The notes beneath the pieces were generated by a model that saw nothing but the letters and a program-made list of their open reading frames with translations, did no database searches and was not told the DNA's origin. From Scheffersomyces stipitis CBS 6054 (lineage: Eukaryota > Ascomycota > Pichiomycetes > Serinales > Debaryomycetaceae), in assembly GCF_000209165.1 (NCBI RefSeq), contig NC_009045.1:310001-374000 (forward strand): 64,000 bases of DNA. Reading direction: 5' to 3'. Shown one piece after another: positions 1 through 8,270 of the stretch (within the stretch, counting starts at the first letter, position 1; every line of letters starts with the position of its first letter). The translations under genes and the position numbers were made by a program.

Positions 1-648
1 ATATCTAGGAGGAGATGTTCCTGTCCATAGCCAAAGTCAAGATTGGAGCAAAAAGTTTCGCATGGTAGCGATGACATAGTAAGAGAACAAGCTGCTAGAA
101 ATGGGAGTGAGTTCAATTGGTATAGGTAGCTGGAATTAAGTAGCTACTATCAAATATCTAGAATCTCCTCGTTTTGAATCACATATTGCGATTGAGGTTG
201 TCGCAGTTGGCGTCCATTAGCCCATCCTTGAATCAACTTCTTGACACCACGGCGACATTCTACGACATGTATTTTTTTTTCTGTGGCATGTCGTACATCA
301 CTATCGCGCTGGCATGTCGTCGTTCTACTCTAACCAAACTTTGATGTTGTGTTAAATTTCACAACTTCAGCTTCTTTTTCAGCAGGCTGCTGTTTTGGAC
401 CAATTTAGCGTGAGGCACGCTTCATCATACACGTATTTATCAGCTTTACGGAGACTTCTGCTATCAAATTCAAAGCTGAAATCAAAACTGAACCGAGAAT
501 CAATTTTCACCTTTCAATTCTGATCAAATCAAACTGGACTTTTCACCATCATAAGTGACAGTATTTTGATATACAATTTGACTGATTACACCGATTAACT
601 TCAGTATCATTTCAATTCTATCCAAAGTAAATCACACCATTTTCATTC
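1..648. other. Intergenic region upstream of the GT32 gene
   Basis: No convincing reading frame is visible on either strand. The right part should be the promoter and leader of the mannosyltransferase gene that starts at 649. A TGGTAGCGA near 62-71 is a one-base variant of a motif (TGGTAGCGC) that recurs in other intergenic regions of the window. Confidence 0.6.
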
Positions 649-1857
649 ATGAGTTTGCCAATCTTGCACAACCGAAAAAGGCCAATAGTGATAACGGTCG
701 TTGTACTAGTAATACTATTGTTGATCACCAAAGTATCGACTTCGAAACACTCAGCCAAAAACATCCAGGAAGTGCTTCAGAGTCTTCCCAACGAAAATAT
801 ATTAGGTCTCTCCAAACTTGTAAACAACGAAAACGAGAAGAGTCAGGATGAGTTCTTCGCTCGTTTAGAGAAGCTGAACAAGAAATTCTTTCTGTCTCAG
901 GAAGCTCGCTTACAAAAATTGGAGAAACAAAATGAGTTGTTGCTCAAGGAAATCAAGTCACTCAAACAACCTTCAAACTATGCATCACTCCGTGAAAGAT
1001 TGTTATTTGTGTATCCATACGATTCCTCTGTTCGTTTCCCAGCGTACATATGGCAGTCTTGGAAACATGGGTTAAACGACGAACGATTTAACGAGAAGTA
1101 TCGTGAGGGTGAAAGTCAATGGGCTTGGAAAAACCCCGGTTTTGTCCACGAGTTGTTCAACGATGACACGGCCCATACGATGATCAAGTTCCTTTACCAT
1201 CAGATTCCAGAAGTTCTCGAAGCATACGAAGCCATGCCTGAAGTCATTCTCAGAATGGACTTCTTCAGATACTTGATCTTATTTGCCAAGGGAGGTGTTT
1301 ATGCCGATATTGACACATACCCATTGCAACCTATTCCCAACTGGATTCCTGAAAACGTTTCTCCAGATGAATTGGGAATGATTGTTAGCATAGAAACCGA
1401 CTCCAACTCTCCTAACTGGAGAACGGAATCGGTTCGTAGATTGCAATTTGCCCAGTTTGTCATTCAAGCAAAGCCGGGCCATCCAATTCTCCGTGAGATC
1501 ATCGCTCAGATCATCGAGAGAACGTTGCAGAAGCGCAAGGCATTGTTGGATACCGAGAAGTTGAAGTTAACCGGATCGTCCAACCAAAGAAGCTTGGATA
1601 TTTCTCGCTGGACCGGTGCTGGCTTGTGGACAGATGTCATATTGAAGTACTTCAACGACTACATCCAGAGTTCCATCTACCAAAAGATCACATGGAAAGA
1701 GTTCCACGAGTTGAAAATTCCCAAGTTGGTCAGTGACATTTTGATCTTGCCCATCCATTCGTTTGCATCTGATATCGAGATTCCAAAGGACGGAAAGATT
1801 GAGGATCCCCTTGCATTTGTGAAGCACTATGCGGCAAAGATCTGGAAGACCACTTAG
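649..1857 (+). CDS. Och1/Hoc1-family Golgi alpha-1,6-mannosyltransferase (GT32)
   Basis: This encodes a 402-residue type II membrane protein. A short cytosolic tail is followed by a signal-anchor at about residues 12-28, then a Lys/Glu/Leu-rich coiled-coil stem (about 65-107), then the catalytic domain. The catalytic domain opens with PAYIWQSWKHG (131-141) and carries the GT32 hallmark GGVYADIDTYPLQP, whose D220-I221-D222 is the DxD motif that binds Mn2+ and GDP-mannose. The WTGAGLWTD segment near the C-terminus is also family-typical. Known members start or extend the N-glycan outer chain in the cis-Golgi. The length is close to S. cerevisiae Hoc1 (about 396) and shorter than Och1 (about 480), but I cannot choose between the two. 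Two CTG codons fall in the stem, so with CUG-Ser decoding two stem Leu residues become Ser. The start is the first ATG. Confidence 0.85.
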   Translation: MSLPILHNRKRPIVITVVVLVILLLITKVSTSKHSAKNIQEVLQSLPNENILGLSKLVNNENEKSQDEFFARLEKLNKKFFLSQEARLQKLEKQNELLLKEIKSLKQPSNYASLRERLLFVYPYDSSVRFPAYIWQSWKHGLNDERFNEKYREGESQWAWKNPGFVHELFNDDTAHTMIKFLYHQIPEVLEAYEAMPEVILRMDFFRYLILFAKGGVYADIDTYPLQPIPNWIPENVSPDELGMIVSIETDSNSPNWRTESVRRLQFAQFVIQAKPGHPILREIIAQIIERTLQKRKALLDTEKLKLTGSSNQRSLDISRWTGAGLWTDVILKYFNDYIQSSIYQKITWKEFHELKIPKLVSDILILPIHSFASDIEIPKDGKIEDPLAFVKHYAAKIWKTT

Positions 1858-2184
1858 CTTCTTCAGCATATTCAGACAATTAATGATAGAATATACAATA
1901 GTCTTAGCTCGCAAGTAGTGTAATAGAAGGCATGAAACGTATAAGTAGAGCGAATATAAAGCTCCGATGTAGCAGCAGGGGCAATTCGTATTGCTACACC
2001 AAGTTTGCTAGATACTTAATGTAATTGCTTATTTCTTTTCGCATTTAATTTTTTCTTGATTGCCCTCATAGTTTTAAATCAAGAATGGTTGCACTTTTTC
2101 GCAGCCGCTCAAAGAAGCAGAATAATATGGTTGCAATATTATATTCTGCAAACATTATTGCTTTTAATATAAGAGCTGGACACT
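1858..2184. other. Intergenic, tandem gene spacer
   Basis: AT-rich spacer holding the 3' end of the GT32 gene and the promoter of the next plus-strand gene. I see nothing else in it. Confidence 0.5.
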
Positions 2185-3192
2185 ATGTCCGTGTACAAGT
2201 TTGCTATCGACTATTGCTACAATGGACCCGTAAATAAGATTACTACTTTAGTTGACTCTGTTATGACGTTTGTGAGCCCACAGGAAGGAGAAAGTTCTAC
2301 CTCTACTATTTGTGCTAAAGATAAGACTAGAGTCGACACTTCTGCAAAAGAAGAACAAATTCAAGACCAATTTGAAGTTGTGAATGCAGAAGACTATGCC
2401 CTGGCAACTGAGACTATTACCACGGCACCTCCTTCGTCTGCCGGTTCAAGTTCTAAGAGAAAATATAGGAAAAAGAAAAAGAACAGGAAGAGAAGACATG
2501 GCAAAATATATGCTTCCATCCTGCCAGTGCCATTTCCAAAGTCTGGTGAAGAAAGCATTTTTGAAGCCGTCCAGGAAGATTCAACGGAAGAACCAACTGA
2601 AGAGGAGCTTGCCTCCTTAGAAGGACTGAGCTTTTTTGAAAAGCAGAAAGCCGCATTCGATAGCTTCAACAAACTTCTGGTTCTTTCCAAAACAATTGAA
2701 GATTCGGAGTGGTTAGACAAAGAAGATATAATACATCCCAAGAGCGGTATGCCAAGGGACATCTTCCAGGCCATGAAATTAGGGGAAAGTCCATTTCAGA
2801 TGCCCCCTCAGCCTTTGGTACAAGATGTTAAAGCAATAGGGTTGCAACCCCCGCTTCAGACAATCGAACAAGCAGTAGCAGATGCTGCTGCTTCCGAACC
2901 AAAGCCAACAAAAGAGGCAGCCAAAGAAAGCAAGATGGCGTTGTTGCGAGAGATTTTGCCAACAAGCTTCTTTGAAACCCCCAGACGAGAGTTCCAATAC
3001 AGAAAGACATCGAAGATGGAAGAGATTTTTCAATCTATGGAACTTGGTGGAAGAACAAACCCACCTCGTTATTTGATTCAACAAAATGGAAGGGTTTCAC
3101 TTTTGACTAAAAATATGGAATCCTTTATCTCAGAATCAGAATCAAAAAGAAGCCAGGTTTGCTATCAATATCTAGCAAACTTCAAACAGTAG
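2185..3192 (+). CDS. Hypothetical protein with Lys/Arg-rich tract
   Basis: This 335-residue product is one I do not recognise. It has a short ordered-looking N-terminus (MSVYKFAIDYCYNGP), then a Ser/Thr/Glu-rich linker. A very basic tract at about residues 90-107 (Lys/Arg runs) could be a nuclear or nucleolar signal, or could bind nucleic acid. After that come alternating acidic and amphipathic segments. No signal peptide, membrane segment or catalytic motif is visible. It is probably a real gene: the frame is long, begins at an ATG, and ends 58 bp before the convergent OYE gene. It may be a fast-evolving or lineage-specific protein. No function is assigned. Confidence 0.6.
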   Translation: MSVYKFAIDYCYNGPVNKITTLVDSVMTFVSPQEGESSTSTICAKDKTRVDTSAKEEQIQDQFEVVNAEDYALATETITTAPPSSAGSSSKRKYRKKKKNRKRRHGKIYASILPVPFPKSGEESIFEAVQEDSTEEPTEEELASLEGLSFFEKQKAAFDSFNKLLVLSKTIEDSEWLDKEDIIHPKSGMPRDIFQAMKLGESPFQMPPQPLVQDVKAIGLQPPLQTIEQAVADAAASEPKPTKEAAKESKMALLREILPTSFFETPRREFQYRKTSKMEEIFQSMELGGRTNPPRYLIQQNGRVSLLTKNMESFISESESKRSQVCYQYLANFKQ

Positions 3193-3250
3193 GCAAACAG
3201 TATTTATATCTTGTTTCTATTTCTAAAGTACACTAATAAACATAATGAAT

Positions 3251-4468
3251 CTAAAGTCTGGCAAGAGCTCTAGGAAAGACCTTCTTCTCGTCATTCTTGT
3301 CATATTTACTTTTATCGTCATGGTTGCTCCAGGTGTTGTAGCCCCAGTTATCAGGAGTGTAGAAAGTAGGTCTTTCGTACTTAGTCAAAGGCTTGCCTTC
3401 AGCCAATCTCGAGACCAAATCGGGGTTAGAGGTGAAGTATCTCGAGAATCCCACAAGTACTTTATCGTCATTAGTTTCCTCCTGAATAGTCTTGAAGGAG
3501 GGAGCATCATAGGTGTAATTACCAGCTTTGACAATGACTCCCTTCCAGATGTGACGAACGAAACTATTGTCACCAACCCATTCATCAACTGTGACGGTAC
3601 CTTGAACACGGGGCTCGACTACAGATATGTATGCTAACTCGTTACCCTGGTTAGCTCTCTTCTGCAACTCGTTCAACAAGTAGCTGAAAGTAGTGATAGG
3701 ATGAACTTCTTCGTACTGAGCTCCCACACCTTGAACCATGGCCCAGGGAGAAATTCTCAAGGCCACTCTGTTGGCACCTACAGCCTTAATCAACTCGTCA
3801 ATTACCTCCAAAACGAACCTGGCTCTCTTCTCGATGGAACCACCGTAGTCGTCTGTTCTCTGGTTGGACAGGGGATGCAAGAAAGTGTCTAAAAAGTAAC
3901 CGTGAGCACCGTGGAGTTCAATGTAGTCGAAGCCAGCAGCAAAGGCATTCTTAGCAGCATTGATATAGTCATTGACTATGATATCCTTCAACTCAGCTCT
4001 AGTCAAAGCTCTGAGTGGGTTACCTACCTTTTCAGCTTTCTTCTGGTAGCCGCCTGAAGGGTATACGGCCGAAGCACCCACCAAATCGTGGCCATACTTC
4101 TTCAACAAAGCTGGATCGCCTACACGGCCCAAAAACCACAACTGACAACTGACAAAGGAACCCTTTTTGTGAATGGCATCAGTGATCTGCTTCCATGCCT
4201 TGGTTTGCTTCTCGTTCCAGATCCCAGGAACTCGGTCATACAAACCTGCTCTCTCGGAAACATACGTAGCCTCTGTAATCAACAATGTGCCTGGGTACTG
4301 AGCTCTGTCTTCATAGTACTTCAACTCCAAGTCTGAAGGAACGAAGTCTGCTGTGGCTCTCATTCTAGTAGTAGGAACGTACACGATACGGTTGGAAACT
4401 GAGTTTTGACCCACTGCAACGGGCTTAAACACATTAGTGTTCTTCAAGGGGACACCAGACTGTGACAT
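3251..4468 (-). CDS. Old yellow enzyme paralogue A (NADPH dehydrogenase), C-terminal ARL
   Basis: This is a 405-residue FMN-dependent ene-reductase of the OYE family, reducing activated C=C bonds with NADPH. The start is the ATG at 4468 (MSQSGVPLKN). The frame stays open upstream to a TTG at 4546, but that extension lacks an ATG. The TIM-barrel landmarks are VPTTRMRA (Thr34, equal to OYE1 Thr37), LLITEATYVS, the substrate pair His186/His189 in HGAHGY with the proton donor Tyr191, then QRTDDYGGSIEKRARF and [11 protein letters not shown] for phosphate binding. S. cerevisiae OYE1 has His/Asn at the pair. The residue after the QLWFLG segment is Arg115 where OYE1 has Trp116. The last three residues are Ala-Arg-Leu, which fits a peroxisomal PTS1. 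A Yap1-type TTACTAA lies 241 bp upstream. It is first of three tandem copies and convergent with the gene ending at 3192. Confidence 0.93.
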   Translation of the reverse strand: MSQSGVPLKNTNVFKPVAVGQNSVSNRIVYVPTTRMRATADFVPSDLELKYYEDRAQYPGTLLITEATYVSERAGLYDRVPGIWNEKQTKAWKQITDAIHKKGSFVSCQLWFLGRVGDPALLKKYGHDLVGASAVYPSGGYQKKAEKVGNPLRALTRAELKDIIVNDYINAAKNAFAAGFDYIELHGAHGYFLDTFLHPLSNQRTDDYGGSIEKRARFVLEVIDELIKAVGANRVALRISPWAMVQGVGAQYEEVHPITTFSYLLNELQKRANQGNELAYISVVEPRVQGTVTVDEWVGDNSFVRHIWKGVIVKAGNYTYDAPSFKTIQEETNDDKVLVGFSRYFTSNPDLVSRLAEGKPLTKYERPTFYTPDNWGYNTWSNHDDKSKYDKNDEKKVFPRALARL

Positions 4469-4797
4469 GATTAGTTTGAGAAATATAGACGAGAATACTG
4501 CTGTGAAATAGAGTAAATTAGTGGCTTGCAAAGTGAAAAATTTCAAACCTTCGATGTCCCACTATTTATTCTTTACAGTGGGGAAGTGGGGGACGGAAAT
4601 AGTGCGCATAATGAACTCCACAGTCTTATCGGCCGTAGGGGAAGCCGCGGTCTGATAACAGTGGCAGAAGGATCAAAATGAAATCAGATCGGTTGCAATT
4701 TGTCCCGATTACTAATTCAGTTTTCACTTTTTGAAGTTACTACTGAGGTTTAAATCTGTATTAAAGTATAATATGGTGGTGCTCTTGGTTAACTATT
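4469..4797. promoter_or_regulatory. Promoter of OYE paralogue A
   Basis: About 330 bp separate OYE-A from the 3' end of OYE-B. On the minus strand there is an AATAAATAG-like TATA candidate near 4560-4575, and TTACTAA at 4709-4715 matches the Yap1/Cap1 response element TTA[C/G]TAA. The site placement suggests oxidative or electrophile stress induction; this is inference from the consensus only. Confidence 0.45.
4709..4715. promoter_or_regulatory. Yap1/Cap1-like element TTACTAA
   Basis: A perfect TTACTAA lies 241 bp upstream of the OYE-A start codon. AP-1-like Yap1/Cap1 factors bind this sequence and are known activators of OYE genes in yeasts. Confidence 0.4.
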
Positions 4798-6009
4798 CTA
4801 TTTTATAATTTTTGGCACTCTTTTCTTCTCCTTTTCTTCATCATAATGTCTCCGGTGCCCGTGCTCGTTCCAAGTATTGTAGCCCCAGTTATTCCACTGG
4901 TAGAAAGTGTCTTCGTCGTATTCTGCGAGCTGTAGACCATCACGGAGTCTTTCCACAAGATCGGGGTTACTGGTGAAATACCTCGAGAACCCTACCAACG
5001 TCCTGTCGTCTTCTATATCTCTCTGGAGAGCCTCGAAGTTTGGTGCATCGTAGGTGTAGTTAGCCTTGACAAAGACACCCTTCCATATTTTGGAAGCAAA
5101 CGCATTGCTAGGAAGTTGGTATACCTCCAAAGGATCCTTGGGTGGTGGACCTCGGGGTTCAACTAACGAGACATAAGCTAGTTCATGGCCAAAATTCGCT
5201 CTTTTCTGAAGTTCATTAAGCAAGTAGCTGAAGGTTGTAATTGGATGAACAACATCATCTGCGCCTTTCATGCCTTGGCCCTTTCCCCAAGGAGAAACCC
5301 TGATTGCCAATCTATGAGCACCCACTACAGACACCAAATGGTCTATTAACTCCAATACGAATCTCGCTCTGTTCTCGATGGAGCCTCCGTATTCATCTGT
5401 TCTCTGGTTGGAACAGGGCTGAAGAAACTGATCTCCCAAATAGCCATAGGCACAATGGACCTCTACGTAGTCAAACCCTGCCTCTATTGCACTCCTAGCT
5501 GAGTTTGCAAAACTTTCATATATAAGCTGGTGCAACTCATCTTGAGTGTATTCCCTGAGAAGATTACCGGACTGATGTGCAATCTTCCTAGCTTCTTCAC
5601 TATGGTAGATGGGGGAAACTCCAACATAAGGTAGATGTCTTCTTTTGAGAACTGCTGGATCGGCCACTCTTCCCAACATCCACAACTGTACTGACGAAAA
5701 CGACTTGTTCGCATGGATCTTGTCGTTTATCCTTTTCCAAGCTACAATATGTTCCTTTGACCAGAGTCCTGGAATATGAACATCCAAGGCTCCCTTGTCA
5801 GTTGGAAAAGTCGCTTCTACTATCACCAAAGTTCCAGCAAATCTCGACCTCTCGTCGTAGTGCTGAAGCATCAAGTCAGTAGGAGTATGGTCATCCAGAG
5901 CCCGGACTCTCGTTGTTGGAGCAAACACTACACGGTGAGAAAGCTCATTGGTTCCTACTCTTAGAGGCTTGAAGAGCTTGGTGGTTGCTAGAGCCCTGTT
6001 CGCGGGCAT
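4798..6009 (-). CDS. Old yellow enzyme paralogue B with altered active site (His-Tyr)
   Basis: This 403-residue OYE-family flavoprotein sits between two paralogues in the same orientation. Family landmarks are intact: APTTRVRA (Thr33), [32 protein letters not shown] and the C-terminal NWGYNTW shared by all three copies. The substrate-binding motif reads HCAYGY: His185 is kept, but the second residue of the pair (Asn194 in OYE1, His in copies A and C) is Tyr188, encoded by TAT. Tyr190, the proton donor, remains. PGT is also changed to AGT at 58-60. The bulkier Tyr would alter how the substrate carbonyl is held, so substrate range or activity may differ; this is inference. No Yap1-type site is visible in its roughly 290 bp promoter. 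It ends in PKIIK, with no PTS1. Confidence 0.92.
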   Translation of the reverse strand: MPANRALATTKLFKPLRVGTNELSHRVVFAPTTRVRALDDHTPTDLMLQHYDERSRFAGTLVIVEATFPTDKGALDVHIPGLWSKEHIVAWKRINDKIHANKSFSSVQLWMLGRVADPAVLKRRHLPYVGVSPIYHSEEARKIAHQSGNLLREYTQDELHQLIYESFANSARSAIEAGFDYVEVHCAYGYLGDQFLQPCSNQRTDEYGGSIENRARFVLELIDHLVSVVGAHRLAIRVSPWGKGQGMKGADDVVHPITTFSYLLNELQKRANFGHELAYVSLVEPRGPPPKDPLEVYQLPSNAFASKIWKGVFVKANYTYDAPNFEALQRDIEDDRTLVGFSRYFTSNPDLVERLRDGLQLAEYDEDTFYQWNNWGYNTWNEHGHRRHYDEEKEKKRVPKIIK

Positions 6010-6299
6010 TATGAATGTGCTTAGGTTAGGTAGCTGTGAATTCTATTCAAATATAGCTTCACATGAGATAGAGTAAAGTATCATGAAAGCATCCAATTCC
6101 CTTATTAAGCAACTCTCCAATGAAGATGATTCTTATAGGAAATATCATCATACCACTTCCCCATACTGCACACTATTGCTGATTGGTTTTCAGAGCTGGT
6201 TTTCAGGGCTGGTAAGGGCTGATTGGCAAACCTGTTCTACGTGTTGATGATCACAAATATCGCAATATTCTCTATTATACAATCTATCGCTTTATATAT
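6010..6299. promoter_or_regulatory. Promoter of OYE paralogue B with short repeats
   Basis: Short spacer between OYE-B and the 3' end of OYE-C. It holds a degenerate tandem array built on GCTGGTTTTCAG and GCTGATTGG (about 6178-6226) with two CCAAT boxes (ATTGG on the plus strand). I find no TTA[C/G]TAA element here, unlike in the promoters of the flanking paralogues. Confidence 0.45.
6178..6226. repeat. Degenerate 10-14 bp tandem repeats in OYE-B promoter
   Basis: Consecutive variants GATTGGTTTTCAG, GCTGGTTTTCAG, GCTGGTAAGG and GCTGATTGG follow each other without a gap. It may be a small local duplication or a cluster of factor sites. Confidence 0.5.
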
Positions 6300-7520
6300 C
6301 TAATTACCCTTTATCTCTTGGGCGACAACCTTAACCTCTTCTTCTTCCACAAACTTGTGCTCAACACCATACTCGTTCCACGTATTGTAGCCCCAGTTAT
6401 CTCTGGTGTAGAAAGTGTCTCTGACGTAGGGAGTCAACTCCAAGCCGTCTCTCAATCTCTTGACAAAGTCAGGGTTGGAGGTGAAGTATCTAGAGAATCC
6501 AACCAAAGTACGGTTGTCAGCAAGATCTGTACGCAATGTCGTAAATTCAGGAGCGTCATAAGTGTAACTACCAGCCTTGATGAGAATACCCTTCCAGATC
6601 TTGGAAATGAAAGAGTTGTCACCGACTTGAGCGTTTACATCAACATCATAACTGGCTTGAACACGAGGCTCGACTACAGAAATGTATGCCAACTGGTTTC
6701 CAGCATCGGCTCTCCTTTGCAATTCATTAACCAAGTAACTGAAGGTGGTGATTGGATGAACTACGTCTTCTTCGGCCTTCATGTTTTGGAACTTGGCCCA
6801 AGGAGAGATTCTGATAGCCAATCTGTCGGCTCCTACAATTGGAATCAAATGGTCGACCAATTCCAATACGAATCTGGCACGGTTTTCAATGGAACCACCA
6901 TATTCATCAGTTCTGTGGTTAGTTGATGGTTGCAAGAACTGGTCCAAGAGATATCCATGTGCGCTATGGATTTCTACGTAGTCGAAACCAGCTTCAAGTG
7001 CGTTCTTAGCAGCAATGGTGTACTTGTTGTAAATGATATCCTTGATTTCTTCTTTGGTCAAAGGTCTCAAAGGGTTGCCTACTTCTTCAGCTAACTTCTT
7101 AGAATCTTCGTTCCAGTAAACGTCAGAAGCAGATACAAATGGCAAACCAGCTTCCTTAAGCAACTTGGGGTTACCAACTCTGCCCAAAAACCACAATTGA
7201 ATAGAAGAGAACGACTTGTTGGCGTGAATTCTCTCATTGATTTTCTTCCAAGCAGCAGTGTGCCTGTCGGTGTAGATACCAGGAATGTTGTCGAACAAAC
7301 CACCTTGCTCAGAAGAAAAAGTAGCTTCGGTAGTGATCAAAGTTCCTGGGAACTTGGATCTGGCGTCGTAGTATTCCAATTGCAAATCAGAAGGTGTGTG
7401 GTCCTTCAAGGCTCTGTATCTAGTTGTTGGGGCAAACACGACTCTGTGGCCGATGTTATTTCTGCCAACCTTGATTGGCTCAAACAACTTGGTGTCACCT
7501 AAAGCTCTTGGGGCAGTCAT
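6300..7520 (-). CDS. Old yellow enzyme paralogue C (NADPH dehydrogenase)
   Basis: This is a 406-residue OYE-family ene-reductase, probably cytosolic. Landmarks are APTTRYRA (Thr33), [11 protein letters not shown] with Arg114 at the OYE1 Trp116 position, IHSAHGY with His185/His188 and the proton donor Tyr190, [22 protein letters not shown], and [11 protein letters not shown]. It is closer to copy B in its N-terminal wording ([21 protein letters not shown]) but keeps the His-His pair of copy A. The C-terminus (VVAQEIKGN) has no targeting tripeptide. Upstream on the minus strand are TATAAAAG 74-81 bp from the ATG and TTAGTAA at 135-141 bp, a standard stress-inducible layout. The ATG start matches the family length (OYE1 is 400 residues). 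Confidence 0.94.
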   Translation of the reverse strand: MTAPRALGDTKLFEPIKVGRNNIGHRVVFAPTTRYRALKDHTPSDLQLEYYDARSKFPGTLITTEATFSSEQGGLFDNIPGIYTDRHTAAWKKINERIHANKSFSSIQLWFLGRVGNPKLLKEAGLPFVSASDVYWNEDSKKLAEEVGNPLRPLTKEEIKDIIYNKYTIAAKNALEAGFDYVEIHSAHGYLLDQFLQPSTNHRTDEYGGSIENRARFVLELVDHLIPIVGADRLAIRISPWAKFQNMKAEEDVVHPITTFSYLVNELQRRADAGNQLAYISVVEPRVQASYDVDVNAQVGDNSFISKIWKGILIKAGSYTYDAPEFTTLRTDLADNRTLVGFSRYFTSNPDFVKRLRDGLELTPYVRDTFYTRDNWGYNTWNEYGVEHKFVEEEEVKVVAQEIKGN

Positions 7521-7593
7521 AATCTATTGCAGTCTATTGTATGGCGATCTGTGTCTGAAGAATGGATGCAAAAAAATGTCTTATATGCGATTG

Positions 7594-7601
7594 CTTTTAT
7601 A
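7594..7601 (-). promoter_or_regulatory. TATA box of OYE-C
   Basis: The minus strand reads TATAAAAG, 74-81 bp upstream of the OYE-C ATG. Confidence 0.55.
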
Positions 7602-7654
7602 CTGACGCACGAGTTCCAAATGCGTGCACAAAGTTGCAGATGTTGCGCCACACA

Positions 7655-7661
7655 TTAGTAA
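7655..7661. promoter_or_regulatory. Yap1/Cap1-like element TTAGTAA (proximal)
   Basis: Perfect TTAGTAA 135-141 bp upstream of OYE-C, just upstream of the TATA box. It matches the AP-1-like Yap1 response element. Confidence 0.45.
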
Positions 7662-7996
7662 TCACTGGCGAAGATGAGCCGCACCGCCCTAGAGCTTAAC
7701 GAGAACACTGCCGTGCCGTCAAGTCTCTACCCATTACTACTTGCTAAATTTACGACATTGGAGCTATATGTAAAACTGTGAAGTGAACAAATATATATGA
7801 TGGAACTTATAGGAATTTATGGTCTGATTTAATCACTTATTCTTTTGGCTTCGGTAATCTACCTCTCATCTCCTTTTTTAGTTGTTTCAGTGGTGCGAAT
7901 TTGTTCTGTCGCTAAAACTTTTGTGCGTGGGGGTTCCATGAAATGCCGTTTGAAACCGTACAACAGAAGCAGATCGCAGGACAAAGCACATTTCCA

Positions 7997-8003
7997 TTAG
8001 TAA
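7997..8003. promoter_or_regulatory. Yap1/Cap1-like element TTAGTAA (distal)
   Basis: Second perfect TTAGTAA in the same promoter, about 480 bp from the OYE-C ATG. Confidence 0.35.
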
Positions 8004-8270
8004 TACAATGTAGCTTGTAGTATCAGCCGTACGTCCCAAAACGGGAATTTAGCCACAAGTAGTGAGGTATTTGCATTTTGCTGCCGATGTGCCTATTAAA
8101 ATATAATTCGCAAGTAGAAGAATTTTTATTACTGCGAAAAATGTTCATATCTTTCTCCCGGGAGACTCGAAACATAAATTCATTGTCTTAAATTATACGG
8201 ACCTGATGACAGGCAATTTATAATTCCAATCTAACTTGTAGATGCTGTGATTGCAGTATACTCTTTGCAA

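Larger units (their letters stand above)
7521..8270. other. Spacer holding the OYE-C promoter and the PBN1 3' end
   Basis: Both flanking genes run on the minus strand, so this spacer is the OYE-C promoter plus the PBN1 terminator. It contains a TATA box, two TTAGTAA elements and a perfect 12-bp palindrome TCTCCCGGGAGA at 8154-8165. No gene is visible. Confidence 0.6.

Noticed and set aside
4469..4546. N-terminal extension of OYE-A with a signal-like hydrophobic stretch
   Set aside because: The extension begins at a TTG, not an ATG. The ATG at 4468 gives the normal OYE start, so no signal peptide is claimed.
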